The notes: a model not told the origin generated them from the sequence alone. Positions 40,304-49,945 are shown, numbered from the stretch's first letter. The stretch is DNA of 64,000 nucleotides from Sphingobacterium thalpophilum (GCF_901482695.1 NZ_LR590484.1:1612001-1676000); one strand, 5' to 3'. A program made the numbers and translations.

Positions 40304-41605
40304 ATGAAAGATTTTCAGATTAAAAAAATTGCCATCATTGGACAAGGATATGTGGGACTGCCGCTGGCCCTGGCGTTCGCTGATTTCTTTCCGGTGATTG
40401 GCTTCGATATCAACGAAACACGTATTCATGAACTTAAATCCGGTATTGACCGGACATTGGAGACCGATGCCGACGAACTCATGCGGGCGCGGAATCTGTA
40501 TACGGCATCCGGCAGTAGCAAAGGTTATGATGCAACTTCAACGATTGAAGACATCGCCGACGCCAACGTCTATATCGTAACCGTGCCGACGCCTATTGAC
40601 CGGTATAATTCACCGGATCTATCGCCGCTGCTATCGGCATCGAAGATGATTGGCGGACTGCTCAAGGCCGGCGATTTGGTGATCTATGAGTCTACCGTGT
40701 ATCCGGGATGTACCGAGGAGGAATGTGTGCCTGTCCTGGAAAAATGCTCGGGATTAACGTTTAATCATGATTTTTTTGTCGGTTATTCTCCGGAGCGTAT
40801 TAATCCCGGCGACAAGGTCAATTCACTTCAGAAGGTCATGAAAGTGACTTCGGGCAGCACGCCTGAAGCAGGAATTGCGGTGGATGCGTTATACAGGACT
40901 ATCATTGAAGCAGGCACCCACCTGGCTCCTTCCATAAAAGTTGCCGAGGCCGCGAAGGTCATTGAAAATGCACAGCGCGATGTCAATATTTCTTTCATGA
41001 ATGAACTGGCGCTGATCTTTGACCGCATTGGCATAGATACCCAGGACGTCCTTGACGCTGCCGGCACAAAATATAATTTTCTGCGTTTCAAGCCGGGATT
41101 AGTGGGCGGCCACTGTATTTCGGTAGACCCATATTATCTCGCGCAAAAGGCAACACAGCTGGGATACCACCCGCATGTGATTCTATCCGGCAGGGAGGTG
41201 AACGACCATATTGCTTCATTCATCGCCTCCAAAGTGGTCAAACTTATGATCCAGAAAAATATAAAATTTGAAGGCGCCAGAGCGCTTGTGCTGGGCATCA
41301 CGTTCAAAGAAAACTGTCCTGACATCCGCAATAGTAAAGTGATCGACATGATTCAGGACCTCAAAGAATTTGGCCTCCATGTAGATGTCTATGATCCTTG
41401 GGTAAATCCGGAAGAACTGAAGAAACATGCCGGCATCAGCCTGCTGGAGGCACTGCCGGAATCGGATTGCTATGACAGCATTATCCTGGCAGTGGGACAC
41501 CGCGAGTTCGTACAGCTCGACCTCAAAAACCTGAAAAACGACCCTGCCGTCGTCTTTGATATCAAAGGCATCCTGGACCGAAACCTGGTCGATGCCCGGC
41601 TATAA
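40304..41605 (+). CDS. UDP-sugar dehydrogenase (UDP-N-acetylhexosamine type)
   Basis: 433-residue NAD-dependent dehydrogenase that oxidises a UDP-sugar at C6 to the uronic acid. The N-terminal Rossmann motif is IGQGYVGLPLA; the catalytic cysteine sits in GGHCISVDPYYL. TVPTPIDRYNSPDL and ESTVYPGCTEEECVPVLE favour the TviB/WbpA branch that acts on UDP-N-acetylglucosamine or galactosamine, rather than UDP-glucose dehydrogenase (HasB, Ugd). It follows the glycosyltransferase on the same strand and has its own terminator. It likely supplies an acidic amino-sugar precursor. Substrate choice is inferred by eye. Confidence 0.9.
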   Translation: MKDFQIKKIAIIGQGYVGLPLALAFADFFPVIGFDINETRIHELKSGIDRTLETDADELMRARNLYTASGSSKGYDATSTIEDIADANVYIVTVPTPIDRYNSPDLSPLLSASKMIGGLLKAGDLVIYESTVYPGCTEEECVPVLEKCSGLTFNHDFFVGYSPERINPGDKVNSLQKVMKVTSGSTPEAGIAVDALYRTIIEAGTHLAPSIKVAEAAKVIENAQRDVNISFMNELALIFDRIGIDTQDVLDAAGTKYNFLRFKPGLVGGHCISVDPYYLAQKATQLGYHPHVILSGREVNDHIASFIASKVVKLMIQKNIKFEGARALVLGITFKENCPDIRNSKVIDMIQDLKEFGLHVDVYDPWVNPEELKKHAGISLLEALPESDCYDSIILAVGHREFVQLDLKNLKNDPAVVFDIKGILDRNLVDARL

Positions 41606-41646
41606 CATAGACAGCCGAATTTTTAAACCGTGACAGACACATTCGG

Positions 41647-41689
41647 AATCGTAAGCTTTTCTCCAGGGAATAGCTTACGATTTTTTTTA
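41647..41689 (+). terminator. Terminator after the UDP-sugar dehydrogenase
   Basis: AATCGTAAGCT (41647-41657) and AGCTTACGATT (41672-41682) form an 11-bp stem, followed by a T run. Confidence 0.88.
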
Positions 41690-41780
41690 TCATTAAACAG
41701 AGGTTTCAAACGGACATTCGCAAATAATAAAAACAGGCGATCGAATTGTAAATCGCCGAATCAATTACCGTTCTGAGAGC

Positions 41781-41788
41781 TATATTTG
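41781..41788 (+). promoter_or_regulatory. -7 element TATATTTG ahead of the 41805 gene
   Basis: A perfect TAnnTTTG match about 17 bases before the start codon; no well-spaced -33 TTG. An inverted repeat GGCGAT (41736-41741) / ATCGCC (41752-41757) lies upstream. Confidence 0.45.
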
Positions 41789-41804
41789 AGAGAAAATACA
41801 TGCT

Positions 41805-42071
41805 ATGTTTAAAAAATATAAGTTTAGTAAAAACCCTTTACACTACATCTATGCCCTTATATGGCTGGGCCTTTTTGTTTATTTCGCTATATACATGCTT
41901 TCTGGTAAAATGTTTCAGCCTGAAAATGGAAAAATTCACATCGTAGCCATACTCATTGGCTGGGTAGTGGAGTACCTGGGACTTGTGCTGACCGGTATTC
42001 TTATCGTACTCATTGGTGTATACGTATCGTTGCGCACGATGCTGGTAAAAAAAGAAGCTGAAGGCCATTAA
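41805..42071 (+). CDS. Small two-helix membrane protein of unknown function
   Basis: 88 residues with two clear membrane helices (about 14-34 and 46-75), short basic N-terminus and charged C-terminus. No family recognised. It is followed 10 bases later by another small exported protein, so the two are probably co-transcribed. A -7 promoter element lies just upstream. Confidence 0.6.
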   Translation: MFKKYKFSKNPLHYIYALIWLGLFVYFAIYMLSGKMFQPENGKIHIVAILIGWVVEYLGLVLTGILIVLIGVYVSLRTMLVKKEAEGH

Positions 42072-42081
42072 ATTCTCAGTT

Positions 42082-42297
42082 ATGAAATATTATCTCATCA
42101 TTTTGCTCAATATCGTGTTATATGCTACCACATCGGCCCAACTCAAGGTTTATAACCCGGGCGCTGAGCAAGGCCCAAAGCAGTTCACTGGACAGTTTGG
42201 AGACACATTGAAAGTAGATCTTAAAACGATACATTTGGATCCGGAGAGTATTTTCAACATGCCGTCTGATAGCGGGGAATCATCTCCACCGTACTAA
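42082..42297 (+). CDS. Small secreted protein of unknown function
   Basis: 71 residues with a signal peptide (LIILLNIVLYATTSAQ). The mature part is about 50 residues, polar, without cysteines, and ends SGESSPPY. No family recognised. It follows the 41805 gene by 10 bases and lies just before the first IS256 element, so it may once have been longer; nothing in the sequence proves truncation. Confidence 0.55.
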   Translation: MKYYLIILLNIVLYATTSAQLKVYNPGAEQGPKQFTGQFGDTLKVDLKTIHLDPESIFNMPSDSGESSPPY

Positions 42298-42334
42298 TGC
42301 AGATCCTTGGAGGATATCAGCCCGCGGATAAGAG

Positions 42335-42358
42335 CGCTCGAGTAAACGATAACGAGCG
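42335..42358. repeat. Short inverted repeat just outside the left IS256 element
   Basis: CGCTCG (42335-42340) pairs with CGAGCG (42353-42358). It may end the transcript of the small genes upstream; there is no T run. Confidence 0.35.
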
Positions 42359-42423
42359 GGGACCGAGAGTGTAAAATGAACGTGTCAAGATTAAGAAATA
42401 AGTATTAATTTAGACATAGTATT

Positions 42424-43650
42424 ATGGACATCAGAGAAACAGAGTTAGACTTTGAATCAATGAAAGAGAAAGCGCTGCGCCAGCTGCGCAGCGGAGAATC
42501 ACTCTACGGGAAAGACGGGGCATTCGCTCCGCTATTAAAGAAGTTTTTGGAAGCTGCACTCGAGGCCGAGATGGATGCCCATCTAGATGAGCCTGAGCGC
42601 ATGCGAGGCAACCGCCGCAACGGCAAACAGCACAAGCGCCTTCGTACCTCGGACGGTACGATCGAGCTGAGCACACCGAGAGACCGGCATTCAAGCTACG
42701 ATCCGCAGCTTGTCAAGAAGCGGGAGACGATCCTAGCGGACAGCCTGGAGAAGAAGATACTGGGGATGTACGGCCTTGGGATGAGCTTCCGTGACATCAG
42801 CGAGCATATCAAGGTGATGTACGACACGGAGATCAGCCACAGTACATTGTCGGCCATTACGGACCGTATCATACCGGAGGTCAAAGAATGGCAGTCGCGG
42901 AGCCTGGACCGTCTTTACACGATCGTGTGGATGGATGCGATGCACTATAAGGTGAAGCAGGACCACCGGGTTGTTTCCCGTGCGGTATACAATGTACTGG
43001 GCATCGACCGCCACGGCCACAAGGAGCTTCTGGGGATGTATGTGTCAGAGAGCGAGGGGGCCAACTTTTGGATGGGCGTACTGACCGACCTTCAGAACCG
43101 CGGCGTTGAGGATATCCTGATCGCCTGTATCGATAACCTCAACGGGTTCGCCGAGGCCATTCAGGCGATGTTCCCCAAGACGGAGGTTCAGACCTGTGTG
43201 GTGCACCAGATCCGCAACAGTCTGAAATACGTCGCCAGCAAAGATCAGAAAGAATTCATGAAAGATCTTAAACCGGTCTATCAAGCAGATACCTTGGAAC
43301 AGGCCGAACTGCGCATGGATGAACTGGAGGCCAAGTGGGGCAAAAAATATACCGTGGTCATCGATTCCTGGCGGCGTAACTGGGAAAAACTGACGGCGTA
43401 TTTCCGGTATGACAAGGCCATCCGAAGACTGATCTATACCACCAATACGATCGAGGGCTTCCACCGTCAGGTCCGCAAGGTGACCAAGACAAAAGGGGCT
43501 TTTACTTCGGATATGGCGCTGCTGAAACTGATCTATCTGGCGCACCAGAACATCAAAAAGAAATGGACGATGCCTTTGGCGAACTGGGCGGTAACGGCAC
43601 AAAAACTGGCGATTTGGTTTCCCGGGAGAATGGTGCTAGATTTGCGGTAA
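42424..43650 (+). CDS. IS256-family (Mutator-type) transposase, left copy
   Basis: 408-residue DDE transposase that cuts and pastes its own element. IVWMDAMHYKV gives the first catalytic Asp, DILIACIDNLNGF the second and the NTIEGFHRQVRK region the Glu. The C-terminus (KKWTMPLANWAVTAQKLAIWF) is typical. It is complete, with ATG 42424, and probably active. It shares this architecture with the second transposase in the window, but the two are clearly diverged. Confidence 0.93.
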   Translation: MDIRETELDFESMKEKALRQLRSGESLYGKDGAFAPLLKKFLEAALEAEMDAHLDEPERMRGNRRNGKQHKRLRTSDGTIELSTPRDRHSSYDPQLVKKRETILADSLEKKILGMYGLGMSFRDISEHIKVMYDTEISHSTLSAITDRIIPEVKEWQSRSLDRLYTIVWMDAMHYKVKQDHRVVSRAVYNVLGIDRHGHKELLGMYVSESEGANFWMGVLTDLQNRGVEDILIACIDNLNGFAEAIQAMFPKTEVQTCVVHQIRNSLKYVASKDQKEFMKDLKPVYQADTLEQAELRMDELEAKWGKKYTVVIDSWRRNWEKLTAYFRYDKAIRRLIYTTNTIEGFHRQVRKVTKTKGAFTSDMALLKLIYLAHQNIKKKWTMPLANWAVTAQKLAIWFPGRMVLDLR

Positions 43651-43653
43651 GCG

Positions 43654-43697
43654 CAAGGGGTGATTTCCAGCCCCGCAGGGCTGGAAATCACCCCTTG
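43654..43697. repeat. Perfect 20-bp stem hairpin after the left transposase
   Basis: The arm 43654-43673 is perfectly complementary to 43678-43697, with the loop CGCA. It starts 3 bases after the transposase stop and its right arm overlaps the first four bases of the right terminal repeat. It could stop read-through in both directions or, as RNA, mask neighbouring signals. Confidence 0.85.
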
Positions 43698-43777
43698 ACA
43701 CAGTTCATTTTACAGACCCATTTATTTTGAAATATTCTAAATTACAGCGTCTTATAAAAGAGAGCAGACTTTTTTAT

Positions 43778-43785
43778 TAACTTTG
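43778..43785 (+). promoter_or_regulatory. -7 element TAACTTTG of the metal cassette
   Basis: A perfect TAnnTTTG match. Transcription would start near 43792, which favours ATG 43799 over GTG 43790 as start of the first gene. Confidence 0.5.
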
Positions 43786-43798
43786 TTAAGTGAAAAAA

Positions 43799-44185
43799 AT
43801 GTTTTCAATATTATTATTGTCTGTGTATTTAATTTCGACAACTGAATTAGGTCAGTTATTGAAGTTTCCTATACTTATAGAGCATTATTTCGATCACAAA
43901 GAAAAAAATCCGGAGGTTACTGTTTTGCAATTTTTGGAAGTTCATTACGCCGGGAACCATCTAGAAAACCATCCACACGATGACGATTATGAACAAGACA
44001 AACAATTACCGTTTATCGTACATATCGATGTTTTGAATATCAGTTTTGTACTTGCCTCCCCTTTTAGTATTGATATAGAAACCAAAAAACTTGTAGGCAA
44101 AGAACCCAAAACCTTGCCTTTGGACGATACATTTTCTGATAACAATTACCTTTCTGCCATCTGGCAACCTCCGAAATTCTGTTAA
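43799..44185 (+). CDS. Small His-rich protein at the head of the czc cassette
   Basis: 128 residues. An N-terminal hydrophobic segment (MFSILLLSVYLISTTELG) is followed by HYFDHKEKNPEVTV, a His/Asp-rich patch (HYAGNHLENHPHDDDYE) and a C-terminus ending WQPPKFC. Small proteins of this kind head CzcCBA loci in Bacteroidota; the biochemical role is unknown. The layout resembles the CxGxC proteins of the copper-type locus: hydrophobic start, K-x-(K)P motif, metal-ligand patch, [FW]xPP tail. It is likely exported and may bind divalent metal. The upstream GTG at 43790 is an alternative start. Confidence 0.75.
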   Translation: MFSILLLSVYLISTTELGQLLKFPILIEHYFDHKEKNPEVTVLQFLEVHYAGNHLENHPHDDDYEQDKQLPFIVHIDVLNISFVLASPFSIDIETKKLVGKEPKTLPLDDTFSDNNYLSAIWQPPKFC

Positions 44186-44345
44186 TCTTTTTTGATGTCC
44201 ACGATGAATCCTTTCATCGTGCATTTGCTGTTTGATAATACTTTCATTCGGGCAGTCGGTGTATTTTGTGTCCGCCTGTAGGATTGATCATGTATTGGAA
44301 ACGTCAAATCTCTTTATTTATCATTTACGATTAACAGAATAAATT

Positions 44346-47300
44346 ATGCTTACAAAAATCATTGAGTTTTCTGTAAAGAACAAACTCATTATAGCATTAT
44401 TGGTTCTTGGTTTAATCGGCATTGGCTCTTATCAGGTAAGCAAATTACCGATTGATGCTGTGCCGGACATTACCAATAATCAGGTGCAGGTTATTACAAT
44501 CGCTCCGTCTTTTGGGGCAACCGATATCGAACGTCTGGTTACTTTCCCAATTGAACAGGCGAACTCCAATATTTCCGGACTCAAAGAAATCCGCAGTTTC
44601 TCCCGTTTCGGATTGTCCTTGGTTACCATTGTTTTTGATGATGGTATTGATGTGTATTGGGCAAGACAACAAGTGGCAGAGCGGCTGCAACAGGTTCAGC
44701 ATGAAATTCCGCAAGGTATCGGAACACCGCAATTAGGGCCGATTTCTACCGGTTTGGGCGAAATCTATCAATATGTCGTTCGTCCTAAAGAAGGTTTTGA
44801 ACAAAAATACGACGTTACGGAACTCCGTACCATTCAGGATTGGATTGTGCGTCGACAGCTACTTCAGGTCAAAGGCGTAGCGGAAGTCAGCAGTTTTGGC
44901 GGTAAATTGAAGCAATACGAGATTGCCGTGAATCCCGACCGACTTAATGCTTACGGCATTACCATCAATGATGTTTTTGATGCACTGAATGCCAATAACC
45001 AGAACACCGGCGGTGCTTATATCGAAAAAGGGCCAACCGTTCTCTACATTCGGAGCGAAGGTTTGGTGGGCAATATTGAGGATATTCAAAACATTTCCAT
45101 TACCAATAAAAACAACGATGTACCGCTGTTTATCCGAGATGTAGCTGATGTCAAAATTGGTTTTGCCACCCGTTACGGAGCGATGACTTACAACGATCAG
45201 GGCGAAGTTTCCGGTGCGGTGGTGATGATGCTGAAAGGTGCCAACAGTAGTCAGGTCATCAAAGATGTAAAAGCCAAAGTGGCTCAAATCCAGAAAACCC
45301 TGCCCGAAGGCGTGGTGATAGAACCCTTTCTTGACCGTACCAAAATGGTGAATAATGCCATCAGCACGGTAGAGAGAAACCTTCTGGAAGGTGCTTTAAT
45401 CGTGGTATTTGTCCTCGTTTTATTTCTCGGAAATTTCAGAGCCGGCTTGCTCGTGGCTTCGGTGATTCCACTAGCAATGCTTTTTGCCATTTGTATGATG
45501 AACCTTTTCGGGGTGAGCGGCAATCTGATGAGTTTGGGTGCACTGGATTTTGGATTAATCATCGACGGAGCAGTCATTATTGTAGAAGCCGTCCTGCATC
45601 AGTTATCCCTCAATCCTAAGTTCAAGAGCCTGCTGAAAATTCCGTCCAATGATATGGATAGTGTAGTTACAGAATCTGCCGGAAGAATGATGAACAGTGC
45701 AGTTTTCGGACAAATTATCATCTTCATTGTGTACATTCCGATCCTAACATTGCAAGGGATTGAAGGGAAAATGTTCCGCCCGATGGCAGAAACGGTGGCG
45801 TTTGCATTATTAGGTGCATTTCTGCTTTCCCTAACCTACATTCCGATGATGAGTTCGGTTTTGTTGAAGAAAAGAAGTTTAAAACCTTCGTGGTCGGACA
45901 GGGTAATGAAGAAAGTAGAAGCGCTTTATTTGAAAACCTTGCTGAAAGTTTTACGCATTCCGAAAACCATTTTTACCATAATCGGGATATTGTTCATCAC
46001 GGCAATAATTCTGCTAAGCAGAATGGGCGGCGAATTTATTCCGTCTTTGGAAGAAGGTGATTTTGCGGTGGATACCCGCGTTTTACCGGGCAGCAACCTT
46101 ACCACCACGATTGAAAGTACGCAAAAAGCAGCCCATATCTTAAAAACCCGTTTCCCCGAAGTGGAAAAAGTGGTCACCAAGATAGGAAGTGGAGAAGTGC
46201 CTACCGATCCGATGCCAATGGATGCTTCGGATATGATGGTCATTCTGAAAGACAAAAAAGAATGGACTTCCGCCAAAACGTTTCCCGAATTATCAGAAAA
46301 AATGAGCAAAGCACTGGAAGATGTGCCCGGTATTACAGTTGGTTTTCAGTATCCGGTAGCGATGCGTTTTAATGAACTGATGACTGGTGCAAGACAGGAT
46401 GTGGTCATCAAAATCTTTGGCGATAATCTGGATTCTTTGGTGCAAAATGCCAACCAACTCGGTAAAATCATTGAAACGGTAAAAGGTACACAAAACCTTT
46501 ATATAGAACCGGTTTCCGGGCTTCCGCAGGTGGTGGTAAAATACAATCGTCACGTGATTGCTCAGTATCATCTTTCTGTTGCAGGTGTCAATCGGGTGAT
46601 TAATACCGCTTTTGCCGGACAGAGTACAGGTTTGGTTTTTGAAGGCGAAAAACGCTTTGATATGGTAGTACGCCTGAATGCCAGTGACCGAAAAAACATC
46701 AATGATATTCAAAATCTATTGGTTCCAACACCTGCAGGCAATCAGATCCCGCTCAATCAGCTGGCAACCGTAGATGTGGTGGAAGGTCCCAATCAAATTC
46801 AACGTGAAAATGCACAACGCCGTATTGTCGTCGGCTTCAACATCAAAGACCGTGATGTGCAAAGCATTGTGGAAGAATTGCAGGGTAAAGTGGACAAACA
46901 GATTAAACTTCCGGCCGGCTATTCTATTACGTATGGCGGTTCTTTTGAAAATCTGAACAACGCCAAACAACGGTTGATGATTGCCGTTCCGCTGGCATTG
47001 GCATTGATATTTGTCCTGTTGTTTATGGCGTTCAGGTCGATTAAAGAAAGTCTTCTGATTTACACCGCCATTCCGTTGTCGGTCATCGGAGGTGTATTTA
47101 TGTTGAATTTACGCGGAATGCCTTTCAGCATCAGTGCTGCCGTTGGTTTTATCGCTCTTTTTGGCGTAGCGGTTTTGAACGGTATTGTATTGATTTCAGA
47201 ATTTAACCGACTGCATAAAAACGGCATTAGAAATATCGTCAGAATTGTGATTGATGGCGGCGAAAGCCGATTGCGTCCGGTGTTGATGACCGCAGCCGTT

Positions 47301-48686
47301 GCCTCCCTCGGCTTTATCCCGATGGCAATAAGCACAGGTGCTGGAGCAGAAGTGCAGCGACCTTTGGCGACCGTGGTAATTGGCGGACTGATATTGGCCA
47401 CTTTGCTCACCCTTTTTGTCCTACCGCTTTTATATGTCAATATCGAAAATGGATTTAAAATGAAAAAACCAAAATCTAAACATGTCGCCTCTGTTCTGTT
47501 GATTTTTATGCTGTTTTCAGGAATAAAAATGAAGGCACAAACCATAATTTCTTTAGATGAAGCCGTGCAAACAGCGTTACAAAACAATCGCAACCTGAAA
47601 AATGAAAAACTGCGTTCGGATTATGCCAAAGCATTGATTAAAACTTCTAATGCCGATATTCCGCAAACCGCAGTTACAGCAGATTACGGACAAATAAATA
47701 GTGCATACAACGATATGAAATTCGGGATTTCACAGAGCATCGCTTTTCCGACTGTGTATCAGAAACAGAAAAATTTGCATTCCGAAGAATGGAAAAAAAG
47801 CCAGTTGAATGTTTCGCTTAAAGAATTTGAACTGAAAAAAGCCGTCAGCCAAAGTTATTTCCAGATGGTGTATTGGAAAGATAAGGAAAAATTGCTGAAT
47901 GAAACGTTGCAACTGTACACCCAATTTTTAGACAAAGCCAGTTTGCGTTTAAAAGCAGGAGAAAGCAATATTCTGGAAAAAACAACGGCTTCCAACCAAA
48001 AATCGTCGATTGAGATTCAGTTGAAACAAGTGCAGCAGGAAATAAAAACCTTGCAGTTGCAGTTCAGTTGGTTGCTCAATTCCGAAACGGAATATCTTCC
48101 TTTGGAAAATTCTAGACCGGTTCTTTTGCTTCAGGAAAATGCTTCGCATCCCTTGTTACATGTATTGGAACAGCAAAAAACGGTTGCCGGCAAACAAACC
48201 GAAGTGGAAAAATCCAGACTTCTTCCGGGTTTGCAAATCGGTTATAATCTCAATTCGTTGAAAGGTATGGGACCTGATGATAAACTGTATTCTGCTACAC
48301 CACAGTTTCATTCGGTGATGGTAGGTGTTGGCATTCCAATATTTTCAGGCGGACAAAAGGCAAGAATTCACGCTTCTAAAGTGGCGGAAAGCATTGCGGA
48401 AAACGATTGGCATAATACGGAATTTGCATTAGAGAAAAAACAGCAACAGCTCAAGCAAATGTATCAAACGAATCTCGAAATCATCAACCGTTACGAAACT
48501 GATGAACTGAAAAATGCAGACATCATTACCAAAACAGCACAGCAACAATTCATTAACGGAGAAATCAATTATCTGGAATTTGTAATGCTCGTCAATCAGG
48601 CAGTTTTGCTCAAAAGCAATTATGCAGATGCCCTATTGAAACTAAACGAAAGCGTGGTTGAACTGAATTATATCACGCTTCAGTAG
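44346..48686 (+). CDS. czcA: CzcA-type heavy-metal RND pump fused to a CzcC/TolC-like channel
   Basis: 1,446 residues. Residues 1 to about 1037 are a complete heavy-metal RND pump. The proton/metal helix reads DFGLIIDGAVIIVE with D401, D407 and E414, matching the D402/D408/E415 pattern of CzcA and so Zn/Co/Cd/Ni-type rather than Cu/Ag-type transport. From about 1065 the chain is an outer-membrane efflux channel (TolC-like, coiled coils EIQLKQVQQEIKTLQLQF and others). The joint holds Met1039 and a signal-peptide-like segment ending MKAQ, which would serve as a 13th membrane helix or, if translation restarts at ATG 47460, as a signal peptide of a separate CzcC. Such fusions are known in Bacteroidota. 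Confidence 0.93.
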   Translation: MLTKIIEFSVKNKLIIALLVLGLIGIGSYQVSKLPIDAVPDITNNQVQVITIAPSFGATDIERLVTFPIEQANSNISGLKEIRSFSRFGLSLVTIVFDDGIDVYWARQQVAERLQQVQHEIPQGIGTPQLGPISTGLGEIYQYVVRPKEGFEQKYDVTELRTIQDWIVRRQLLQVKGVAEVSSFGGKLKQYEIAVNPDRLNAYGITINDVFDALNANNQNTGGAYIEKGPTVLYIRSEGLVGNIEDIQNISITNKNNDVPLFIRDVADVKIGFATRYGAMTYNDQGEVSGAVVMMLKGANSSQVIKDVKAKVAQIQKTLPEGVVIEPFLDRTKMVNNAISTVERNLLEGALIVVFVLVLFLGNFRAGLLVASVIPLAMLFAICMMNLFGVSGNLMSLGALDFGLIIDGAVIIVEAVLHQLSLNPKFKSLLKIPSNDMDSVVTESAGRMMNSAVFGQIIIFIVYIPILTLQGIEGKMFRPMAETVAFALLGAFLLSLTYIPMMSSVLLKKRSLKPSWSDRVMKKVEALYLKTLLKVLRIPKTIFTIIGILFITAIILLSRMGGEFIPSLEEGDFAVDTRVLPGSNLTTTIESTQKAAHILKTRFPEVEKVVTKIGSGEVPTDPMPMDASDMMVILKDKKEWTSAKTFPELSEKMSKALEDVPGITVGFQYPVAMRFNELMTGARQDVVIKIFGDNLDSLVQNANQLGKIIETVKGTQNLYIEPVSGLPQVVVKYNRHVIAQYHLSVAGVNRVINTAFAGQSTGLVFEGEKRFDMVVRLNASDRKNINDIQNLLVPTPAGNQIPLNQLATVDVVEGPNQIQRENAQRRIVVGFNIKDRDVQSIVEELQGKVDKQIKLPAGYSITYGGSFENLNNAKQRLMIAVPLALALIFVLLFMAFRSIKESLLIYTAIPLSVIGGVFMLNLRGMPFSISAAVGFIALFGVAVLNGIVLISEFNRLHKNGIRNIVRIVIDGGESRLRPVLMTAAVASLGFIPMAISTGAGAEVQRPLATVVIGGLILATLLTLFVLPLLYVNIENGFKMKKPKSKHVASVLLIFMLFSGIKMKAQTIISLDEAVQTALQNNRNLKNEKLRSDYAKALIKTSNADIPQTAVTADYGQINSAYNDMKFGISQSIAFPTVYQKQKNLHSEEWKKSQLNVSLKEFELKKAVSQSYFQMVYWKDKEKLLNETLQLYTQFLDKASLRLKAGESNILEKTTASNQKSSIEIQLKQVQQEIKTLQLQFSWLLNSETEYLPLENSRPVLLLQENASHPLLHVLEQQKTVAGKQTEVEKSRLLPGLQIGYNLNSLKGMGPDDKLYSATPQFHSVMVGVGIPIFSGGQKARIHASKVAESIAENDWHNTEFALEKKQQQLKQMYQTNLEIINRYETDELKNADIITKTAQQQFINGEINYLEFVMLVNQAVLLKSNYADALLKLNESVVELNYITLQ

Positions 48687-48752
48687 TTGATGAACAGGAT
48701 ATTTTAAACAGTAAACAGAATTTTTCAAATCAATATATAATTAGACAAGAAA

Positions 48753-49910
48753 ATGAAAATATTAAAATTATACGGTTCTTATTTTTTGGTCTTGATAGTA
48801 CTGCTTTCCGCAGTTCAATGTCAACAAAAACAAGAAACCACCGCCACCAAAACTGCAAATCCGAAAGACGAAAACACGGTTATTTTCACCGATGCACAGT
48901 TACACAATACCCCCATTGAAACCGCGGAACTGTCGATGCAGCATATTTCCACCGTATTGAAACTCAACGGTAAAATTGATGTACCACCGCAAAATCTGGT
49001 TTCCGTAAGTACACCGCTGGGCGGCTATCTGAAAAGCACCCGCCTTTTGCCAGGGATGAAAGTAGTTAAAGGTCAGTTAATTGCCGTTATTGAAAATCCG
49101 CAGTTTGTACAGTTGCAGCAGGATTATCTGATGGCAAAATCCAAATACCACTTTGCCCAACTGGATTATAACCGACAAACTAAGCTCAACCAAAGCCAGG
49201 CAAGTAGTGATAAAGTGATGCAGCAGGCACAATCCATTATGAGCGATCAGCAAATTCTGATGAATTCCATTGCCCAGCAACTGAAGTTGGTCAACATAAA
49301 TCCGGCTAAGATATCTGCCGGAAATATTCAGCAGAGCGTACCTGTCTATAGTACCATCAACGGTTTTGTGAGCAAGGTGAATGTGAATGTAGGCAAATAT
49401 GTAACGTCTTCGGATGTGCTGTTTGAACTCATCAATCCTTCTGATATTCACCTCAATTTAAAAGTGTATGAAAAGGATTTGGAAATGCTGAAAACCGGGC
49501 AACAGATTGTGGCTTATACCAATGTAGATCCTTCAAAAAAATATGCCGGTGAAATTTTGCTGACGAGTAAAGACGTGGACGGAAGCGGCATGGCTGAGGT
49601 TCATTGTCATTTTGAAAAATACGATCCTGCACTCATTCCCGGAATGTATATGAATGCAGAAGTGAAAACAGAAAATTCTTTTGCCAATGCTATTCCGGAA
49701 GAAAGCGTGGTGGATTTTGAAGGGAAAAGTTATGTCTTTACAGAAACCGGGAAACAGACCTGGAAGATGGTCCCGGTCACATTGGGAATTTCCGAAAATG
49801 GCTTTGTTGAAATCCTCAACTTTGCTGATTTTCAAGGTAAGAAAATCGTGGTCAAAAACGCCTATACCTTATTGATGAAGTTGAAAAATACCAGTGAAGA
49901 TGAAGAATAA
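48753..49910 (+). CDS. czcB: CzcB-type periplasmic adaptor lipoprotein
   Basis: 385-residue membrane-fusion protein with lipobox LSAVQC (Cys near residue 24). The barrel-sandwich half-motif VSVSTPLGGYLKSTRLLPGMKVVKGQLIAVIENPQ is followed by a helical hairpin (LQQDYLMAKSKYHFAQLDYNRQ, DKVMQQAQSI) and the second half (VYSTINGFVSKVNVNVGKYVT). It links the RND pump to the outer-membrane channel. It follows the pump by 66 bases in the same unit. No CzcB-type histidine-rich N-terminus is seen. Confidence 0.92.
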   Translation: MKILKLYGSYFLVLIVLLSAVQCQQKQETTATKTANPKDENTVIFTDAQLHNTPIETAELSMQHISTVLKLNGKIDVPPQNLVSVSTPLGGYLKSTRLLPGMKVVKGQLIAVIENPQFVQLQQDYLMAKSKYHFAQLDYNRQTKLNQSQASSDKVMQQAQSIMSDQQILMNSIAQQLKLVNINPAKISAGNIQQSVPVYSTINGFVSKVNVNVGKYVTSSDVLFELINPSDIHLNLKVYEKDLEMLKTGQQIVAYTNVDPSKKYAGEILLTSKDVDGSGMAEVHCHFEKYDPALIPGMYMNAEVKTENSFANAIPEESVVDFEGKSYVFTETGKQTWKMVPVTLGISENGFVEILNFADFQGKKIVVKNAYTLLMKLKNTSEDEE

Positions 49911-49945
49911 CAGTCAGATAAAATCTGATATAAAAATTTAAAATA

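Larger units (their letters stand above)
42365..43719 (+). mobile_element. IS256-family insertion sequence (left copy)
   Basis: One transposase gene between imperfect terminal inverted repeats. The left end at 42365-42389 and the right end at 43694-43719 share TGTAAAATGAAC and GTGTCAAG in inverted orientation, with a one-base gap. Total about 1,355 bp. No 8-9 bp target duplication is visible next to these ends, so the ends are approximate or the site has rearranged. Confidence 0.8.

Noticed and set aside
43045..43602. Long minus-strand frame inside the left transposase
   Set aside because: It is the shadow of the transposase codons and has no family features.
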